From UBA2108 sp002713215 (GTDB taxonomy: Bacteria; Bacteroidota; Bacteroidia; Flavobacteriales_G; Salibacteraceae): 64,000 bases of DNA. The notes under the pieces were generated by a model. It was not told the DNA's origin and ran no database searches. It saw only the letters and a list, made by a program, of their open reading frames with translations. Within the stretch, counting starts at the first letter, position 1. Each line of letters opens with the position of its first letter. The DNA is taken from NCBI GenBank assembly GCA_937891015.1, contig CALAPY010000008.1, positions 25,511 to 89,510 on the forward strand. Reading direction: 5' to 3'. Position numbers and translations under genes: made by a program. Shown one piece after another: positions 58,691 to 64,000 of this stretch.

Positions 58691-60871
58691 TTAGTTTTTT
58701 ATCACCTTTCTGGAATAGAACTTCCCATCTTCGTCTTGCAGGTGAACAATATAAAATCCAACAGGTAGGTTACTGATATTAACGTCCAAACTGGCTCGAT
58801 CGCTAACCGATTGGCTCCGAACCTTTTTTCCTACTGCATTATAGATATCAACTTGTTTTAGAAACGTTTGTGAACGTATGGTAATGCTATTCTGTGCCGG
58901 ATTCGGAAATACAATAACACCGTTAATGGCTTCAATAGACTCAATTGACGTTAGGTCTTCCTGGCAACTTCCCGGAATGTTGATATCCATCCAGGCAACA
59001 CGTTCAAAAATCCAGTCTTTTAGGTATTCGATTTCCTCCTCATAGGTTTCACCCACAAAATTATTGGGCCAGATGTACCTTCCCATTGATTTCCAGGTGT
59101 AGTTGTTTCGGTATTCGGCTTCTCCCATTTCAAGGATAGCATCATCAATTATCTTTTCAATTTTTGCATTGGTGAGCCCGGTTGATCTAAAATATTTCCA
59201 TCTGCAATCCATTGTATTTGCAAATAAAGGATCGTCTAACATTCTTAAAAACCAAAAAATTCTTCCTCTTTCTACGTTAAACATCCAACCCCTTACATCT
59301 TCCGCTCCGCTGGTGCTGAAATCCACGTTTCCATAACCCAAATTAAAATCCCAAACGGGTCCCATATGAAGCAGGTTATCATCTTCCTCGTGATTTTTAT
59401 AGAAGTAAACACTAAAGCGATATCCATCAATTTCCTTGGAAATTTCTCGCATGATCATGTAGTCGGCAAAGCTCACCAGGTTAGCATATTGCGAATAGCC
59501 CGTTTTTATATAATTGAAGGTATCAGAAAGCATTACTTCTTCAAATTGCCATACGAAGTCGCGGATATAGCTTTTTTGTTTATCCACCAGTGAATCCCAT
59601 TTCGGGCGATAATATTGAAAGGTGTTATGCTCAAAACTTCGGTACCTTTTATCATGAGGAAGGTAAAAGGCATTGGTGTTGGTGTCGTTACCCCAATCCG
59701 ATTTTAACATGTATCCACCGGTAATGGATCGATCATTAGTGTCCCTGGGAGTAAGCTTATTCACGTTGATACGATGATCACCCCGTTTAATCTTTTCCAT
59801 AAACACATAGACCCCTATGTAATAGCCATTATGCATTACCTCAACCAACTGGGTTCTTGGGGCATATTCCTGCATGGAAGAAGCCATATTATAGGAGAGG
59901 TAATTTCTCAAAAGACTTTTATCTGAATAGGGTGCATACAATACCCAATCATTATCTGCCGGCATTCCCAATATAGAACGATCCTCAGGATGTCCTCCCG
60001 GATTTAGAGTCTCTATGGTAAATGATTTTTTTGGAAATTGTAGGGTACTGTTTCCTCTGTATTTAATTTCAATATGGCCATCATAATGTTTTCCCTCTTC
60101 ATAAAACGAATTCATAGAATCCTTTCCATGCCACGCAATTCTCATAGTTCCCCTGACTTTAGCACTGTCATTGAGCCTGGGTGATGTAATGGTTACAATT
60201 GGCAAACTGGATGAATCTGCAAATACTGGTGGAACTTCGAACCACACCGGTGCCGGAGCAAATTGCTTGCTGTCATCAATTATTCCGAAGTAGAGATTAA
60301 AAAATGCGGCTAGGTCAGGGGAAACCGAGGACACGTTATGTACCTGTATGGTTAAGTAGTTATCCCCGTTTCGCACAGCATAATTCAACTGATTTCTTCT
60401 AACCAAAAAATCTGAATATTTCCCACCGTCTACCAATTGGGCTTTTCGCTCATATCCGGCGAACTCATTGTATTTAGGTTCTACCCATGGTGTACCGATA
60501 TTTTCCCGGGCCACTTCAAACCCATTGAGGTAGGCCACAAATCCATCGTCCCAATCGCAGCCTAATATGGCGGCCTGAAGTTTCGATTTATCTTTTATAG
60601 TAAAACGCTTTCTTAAATAAAGACTGTTCGCCTTAGTTACGGTGGTCTTTAAATTGGAATAACCAAACCCAAGTCCTCCCTTACCCTTAGGCCAATGCGA
60701 GTCATCGTAGGTAGTATCATTCCAGGTGGAATCAGGTGCCGTGGTTCCAACAAAATATCGCCATTGTTCAGAAGTGAATATCGCTGTTTCCCAGTGGTCG
60801 ATGTGACCATATTGGGCAACACTGCTCAGGTAGAACAGCAGTGAACTTAATAAGAGAACTACCGGTTTCAT
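58691..60871 (-). CDS. CotH-kinase-type secreted protein with type IX sorting domain
   Basis: 726 residues; signal peptide MKPVVLLLSSLLFYLSSVAQ. An N-terminal beta-sandwich segment is followed by a CotH-like kinase fold (IEIKYRGNSTLQFPKKSFTIETL, DNDWVLYAPYSDKSLLRNYLSY, NGYYIGVYVFMEKIKRG, and MGPVWDFNLGYGN). The end carries a type IX sorting domain (FPNPAQNSITIRSQ ... LPVGFYIVHLQDEDG). Probably phosphorylates or modifies a surface protein outside the cell. Its ATG overlaps the stop of the M14 peptidase gene by four bases. Confidence 0.85.
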   Translation of the reverse strand: MKPVVLLLSSLLFYLSSVAQYGHIDHWETAIFTSEQWRYFVGTTAPDSTWNDTTYDDSHWPKGKGGLGFGYSNLKTTVTKANSLYLRKRFTIKDKSKLQAAILGCDWDDGFVAYLNGFEVARENIGTPWVEPKYNEFAGYERKAQLVDGGKYSDFLVRRNQLNYAVRNGDNYLTIQVHNVSSVSPDLAAFFNLYFGIIDDSKQFAPAPVWFEVPPVFADSSSLPIVTITSPRLNDSAKVRGTMRIAWHGKDSMNSFYEEGKHYDGHIEIKYRGNSTLQFPKKSFTIETLNPGGHPEDRSILGMPADNDWVLYAPYSDKSLLRNYLSYNMASSMQEYAPRTQLVEVMHNGYYIGVYVFMEKIKRGDHRINVNKLTPRDTNDRSITGGYMLKSDWGNDTNTNAFYLPHDKRYRSFEHNTFQYYRPKWDSLVDKQKSYIRDFVWQFEEVMLSDTFNYIKTGYSQYANLVSFADYMIMREISKEIDGYRFSVYFYKNHEEDDNLLHMGPVWDFNLGYGNVDFSTSGAEDVRGWMFNVERGRIFWFLRMLDDPLFANTMDCRWKYFRSTGLTNAKIEKIIDDAILEMGEAEYRNNYTWKSMGRYIWPNNFVGETYEEEIEYLKDWIFERVAWMDINIPGSCQEDLTSIESIEAINGVIVFPNPAQNSITIRSQTFLKQVDIYNAVGKKVRSQSVSDRASLDVNISNLPVGFYIVHLQDEDGKFYSRKVIKN

Positions 60872-62589
60872 TCGAAATAACGCATTACCGGATACCTTCG
60901 ATGAGTTTTTTCGTAATAAGGGGATCGTAAAAATATCCAATACAATTGCTGAAAGTGATTCTTAGCAAAAGTAGTATCCGAATTTCTCTTTTCTTCAAAC
61001 GATTTTTTTAAGTTTTCATCATTAACAAGTAAATCTTTCGCAACGGGATCAAATCCGAAGTCAGAAAACCACTCTTTTTGCTGCAGTATATTGTCGAAAA
61101 AATTCCATCGGAAGTATGAATCTGAAGCGTGAGGCTCCAGGACCTCAACAATAAATCGCTTGTTTTTTTGGTTGGTACTTACCAGGTAATCTCCTTTATA
61201 GAACTGAATCGATTGCTTGCTTGGGGTCACATGAATATGATCGTGCATGAAATGCTTTTCGTAGGGTGATTTAATGGAATGGAAATTATCAATACGATAC
61301 ATTTCTCCATTCAGTATTGTGTCTCTGTCAATTACTTTCACTTCCACACCATTTAACTCCAATCGTTTCGCAACGGATCTATAGCATTGGGGAATCACAT
61401 AATAATCAGGCGCATCCACCCTATCTGCCGCAACATATTCTCTGAAATATGGAATCTCCATATCAACTTTCTTGTCCCGGTTGTAATGAATCATTGCCTG
61501 TCCGGTAACATCACTTTTTTTAGATTCCAAAGCATATCCTTTAAATGGTAGTTTTTGGCTTTTTGAGGTATCAAGGCTCCAGGTCAGATAAAAATCCTTT
61601 TGATTTTTTGAATACTCATCTGCCCGCCTTTTCACCTCAATTAAATCATTTGTATTTCTTGTCGCGTATTCACACAAGTATTTCAACAATTCGTAGGTTT
61701 GCTCTACCCTGCCGTTAAAACTCTTGTATTTATGAGCCTCACTAATAAAGGATATACAATTGAATAAATTGGCATATCCACTTGAATACCTGGGGGTCTC
61801 CAAAAAGTCTTTAATTCCCTTATCTGGAGTTTTATTTATCGAATATACATAGGGGATCATCTCCACATTCTTCTTCTTCATTTCCGAATAAAGCATGGGT
61901 TCCATTTTACCGTAAACGTAATTTTTAAGTTCAGGGTTCATTTTGTCCTTTTGGCTGGTAATAAGGGTAATGGTGTATTGGTGATCACTTCCGTTCGTTG
62001 TATGCGTATCCATGAATAAATTAGGGTTCCATTGCTGGAATAGCTGAACAAAACCCTCCGTATTCAGTGCATCCGTTTTAATAAAATCGCGATTCAAATC
62101 CAGATTCTGGTAATTGCCCCTAAAACCACATTCCACTGGCCCAGGTTGGGCCGAACGGTTGTACTTCGACCGGTTTAACATACCTCCTATATTATATACA
62201 GGTATACAAACCACCACTACATTGGGATAGAGCTTATGAAATTTACCTAAATCTGAAAACAACTTTACAGAAGCATCCACTCCGCAAGATTCTCCCGGGT
62301 GTATTGCGTTATTGATGAATAAGACTGTCTTCTTATTCCGATCAATTTCTCCAGGTTTAAATTTTTTATCATTGTTATACACTACTACGTGCAATGGACG
62401 ACCCACATCAGTCAAATAGTTGGTTTCAACCAATTCGATTTCAGCATACTCATCGGCCAAAATTTTAAAATTGTCTATAGCCTCTTGATAAGTAAAGCTT
62501 CTATTACTTTGGTGTTTAAAATTAATCTGAGAAAAAGCAGGAGCCATCAGCAGGCAGCATAAAAAGCAAACGATAAAGGATTTATTCAT
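60868..62589 (-). CDS. M14-family zinc carboxypeptidase
   Basis: 573 residues; signal peptide MNKSFIVCFLCCLLMAPAFS. Zinc ligands in INNAIHPGESCGVDAS (H-x-x-E) and LFMDTHTTNGSDH. The M14 domain occupies about residues 30-330, followed by a ~240-residue C-terminal extension seen in Bacteroidota homologues. A periplasmic or surface metallopeptidase. First gene of a two-gene operon with the CotH protein. Confidence 0.88.
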   Translation of the reverse strand: MNKSFIVCFLCCLLMAPAFSQINFKHQSNRSFTYQEAIDNFKILADEYAEIELVETNYLTDVGRPLHVVVYNNDKKFKPGEIDRNKKTVLFINNAIHPGESCGVDASVKLFSDLGKFHKLYPNVVVVCIPVYNIGGMLNRSKYNRSAQPGPVECGFRGNYQNLDLNRDFIKTDALNTEGFVQLFQQWNPNLFMDTHTTNGSDHQYTITLITSQKDKMNPELKNYVYGKMEPMLYSEMKKKNVEMIPYVYSINKTPDKGIKDFLETPRYSSGYANLFNCISFISEAHKYKSFNGRVEQTYELLKYLCEYATRNTNDLIEVKRRADEYSKNQKDFYLTWSLDTSKSQKLPFKGYALESKKSDVTGQAMIHYNRDKKVDMEIPYFREYVAADRVDAPDYYVIPQCYRSVAKRLELNGVEVKVIDRDTILNGEMYRIDNFHSIKSPYEKHFMHDHIHVTPSKQSIQFYKGDYLVSTNQKNKRFIVEVLEPHASDSYFRWNFFDNILQQKEWFSDFGFDPVAKDLLVNDENLKKSFEEKRNSDTTFAKNHFQQLYWIFLRSPYYEKTHRRYPVMRYFE

Positions 62590-62781
62590 TTATTCAATTT
62601 TAATTCTAACTGTTAAACAAAGTAACGTATCCAAGTATAGGCTTTTCTTAAAATAAACCTAAAATTAATTTAAACGTAATATTTTGGAATTCAGCATTAA
62701 GCTTGCTCTTTTCGACAAATGTACGCGTTTCCATAGCTTACAATATTTCGATTGGCGAGGTCTTTGTTATCTTTGAAAAAT
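62590..62781. other. Short divergent intergenic region
   Basis: AT-rich region between the divergent M14 peptidase and lipoprotein genes, likely holding both promoters; the sequence TTATCTTTGAAA (about 62768) includes the Bacteroidota -7 element TATCTTTG for the rightward gene. Confidence 0.4.
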
Positions 62782-63306
62782 ATGAAATACTCAAGTCTGC
62801 TTTTCCTATGCTTTTTTCTTTTTGGATGTGGAAATAGCCAAAAGTTTATGCTGGAATACCTCAATGAAGATATCCCTATCGTTTACGAGGTTACTTTAAA
62901 ATTTAAATTCATTCCTCCCTATTGTGGCGGTGCTGCCCCCAATGAAGAAATGGAAGCAGAACGACTAAAAGGGTTGCCCTGGAGTAGTCAAGTGCTTTAT
63001 ATGAATAAAAACAACACGGACAGTTACGAATCGTTTGTTACTGATCAGTACGGGTATTTACGCCTGGCCTTGTTGAAAGGAAAGTATTGCATTAAAAAGC
63101 CTTACAAAATTGTAAAGTCCAAAGTGGAAGAGTTCAAAAAAGAAGGTTGGGAATTTGATGAGGAATGCCTACTGCAGGAAATGGAAAAATGTGATTTTTC
63201 TTTTGAGGTGACAAAGGATACCACCATAATGTATGAGGTTCGCGGGCGATGTCACTATAATGGTCCTATTCCATGCGTTTTAAACCCAGGTCCGCCACCG
63301 CCTTGA
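62782..63306 (+). CDS. Lipoprotein of unknown function
   Basis: 174 residues. Lipobox LFGCGNS after MKYSSLLFLCFFL. The mature part has six more Cys and a carboxypeptidase-regulatory-like beta pattern (YLRLALLKGKYCIKKPYKIV); it ends in PGPPPP. Not recognised. ATG at 62782 chosen for the lipoprotein leader. The next gene begins two bases downstream. Confidence 0.65.
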   Translation: MKYSSLLFLCFFLFGCGNSQKFMLEYLNEDIPIVYEVTLKFKFIPPYCGGAAPNEEMEAERLKGLPWSSQVLYMNKNNTDSYESFVTDQYGYLRLALLKGKYCIKKPYKIVKSKVEEFKKEGWEFDEECLLQEMEKCDFSFEVTKDTTIMYEVRGRCHYNGPIPCVLNPGPPPP

Positions 63307-63308
63307 TA

Positions 63309-63848
63309 ATGGACAAAATAAAGCTCGATTCTTCGCAACAGGAGATGATTACTTTACTGGAAGAACATCACTCAAAATCACAGGTAATGATTATTGCCGG
63401 ACTGATAGGCAAAAAGAAAAAATTATTTGATTCTTTGATTGAGTTATGCCTTATAGAAGATAACCTAATTCCCCAACGAGCTTCGTGGGTATTGGATGAA
63501 GTAACACAGCGCTACCCCAATTGGATTGACCCATATGTAGAGAATCTAAGCCTCAGTTTATCTGAATTAAAGCACGGAGGAACCAGAAGAAATATTACTA
63601 AAGTGCTATCCCGTTCAACGCTACCAATAGAAAACTTAGGAGAGTTACTCAATGTATGCTTTGAGTGGCTTGTTGACAAAGAAACTCCAATTGCGGTAAG
63701 GGCTCATTGCATGACCATCGTTTACCGTATTTCGGAAATTGAACCCGAAATAAAAGGAGAATTTGAGAGTATCTTAAGGGAATTTGTAGAAATTGGATCT
63801 GCCGGAGAAAAATCCAGGGCCCGAAGAATTTTGAAATCCCATGGTTAG
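63309..63848 (+). CDS. HEAT-repeat-like helical protein
   Basis: 179 residues, all helical with regularly spaced Leu/Ile: DSLIELCLIEDNLIPQRASWVLDEV, GGTRRNITKVLSRSTL, TPIAVRAHCMTIVYRISE and GEKSRARRILKSHG look like degenerate HEAT/ARM repeats. Function unknown. It starts two bases after the lipoprotein stop. Confidence 0.65.
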   Translation: MDKIKLDSSQQEMITLLEEHHSKSQVMIIAGLIGKKKKLFDSLIELCLIEDNLIPQRASWVLDEVTQRYPNWIDPYVENLSLSLSELKHGGTRRNITKVLSRSTLPIENLGELLNVCFEWLVDKETPIAVRAHCMTIVYRISEIEPEIKGEFESILREFVEIGSAGEKSRARRILKSHG

Positions 63849-64000
63849 ATAACCAGATCGTTTCATTGAATAGTTCATTAAAAGGTATTCCACCATCAAC
63901 TAACCGCCATTAATAAGTGTTTTGCAAAAAATGAGGGTTTCCCCGCAATTTCCTAGCATATGGCAAACCGTAAATAGATTACGTTTTTGAATCAGACTTT

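Noticed and set aside
63849..64000. Further gene at the right window edge
   Set aside because: No convincing start or open frame in the last 150 bases.

Overview
The window is chromosomal DNA of a Bacteroidota bacterium, most likely from the Flavobacteriales or a neighbouring order. The evidence is moderate GC content, promoters with the Bacteroidota -7 element TAnnTTTG, two large secreted proteins with C-terminal type IX secretion sorting domains, and many families typical of that phylum (TPR-AraC, DUF6544, MbnP/MbnH, GLPGLI-like and TonB-C lipoproteins). No rRNA, tRNA or CRISPR array was recognised.

Left part (1-23.9 kb): two NarK-type nitrate/nitrite transporters (one cut by the window edge), a tyrosine phenol-lyase, then a four-gene operon joining a membrane patatin phospholipase, a Cache/pentameric-channel-like fusion, a small protein and a DUF2235 hydrolase. 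After these come an IPT/TIG surface protein, two DNA-repair glycosylases, an OmpA/TonB-C protein and a complete respiratory nitrate reductase operon narC-narG-narH-narJ-narI ending at a strong terminator. Four copies of the palindrome ATGAT-N4-ATCAT precede narK, the gene at 3415, narC and the methyltransferase at 57618. Three of them lie about 41.5 bp from a predicted start site, which suggests an FNR/CRP-type anaerobic regulon.

Middle part (23.9-50 kb): the most unusual region. A tyrosine recombinase with an integron-integrase-like C-terminus, but without the IntI-specific insertion, is followed by about 20 short one- to four-gene units. All but one of their genes are on the + strand. The units are separated by imperfect palindromes with attC architecture: an RYYYAAC-like inverse core at the left, GTTRRRY-like core at the right and complementary arms between. 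They fall into a ~131-bp type, a ~213-bp type and short (63-78 bp) types that share an arm motif (ATAGSG / CSCTACTT). I read this as a Bacteroidota chromosomal integron or integron-like system whose integrase points toward the array. Cargo includes mercury transport, a HEPN-like plus GIY-YIG pair, HigBA, a CsoR-HMA/CcdA metal-thiol module, ArsR-SRPBCC and ArsR-cupin regulators, acetyltransferases and many unknown lipoproteins. Several cassettes are decayed: a stop-interrupted gene, half attC sites and a 22-codon remnant.

Right part (50-64 kb): a truncated TPR-AraC gene, a MarR/thioredoxin pair sharing a palindromic operator, a Crp-family regulator with a FNR-type box in front of its neighbour, an MbnP/MbnH pair, an acetyltransferase, tryptophanase, an anaerobically controlled methyltransferase, a CotH/type IX surface protein overlapping an M14 peptidase, and two small unknown genes. 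Two copies of a ~100-119 bp MITE-like palindrome lie at 45.7 and 51.2 kb.
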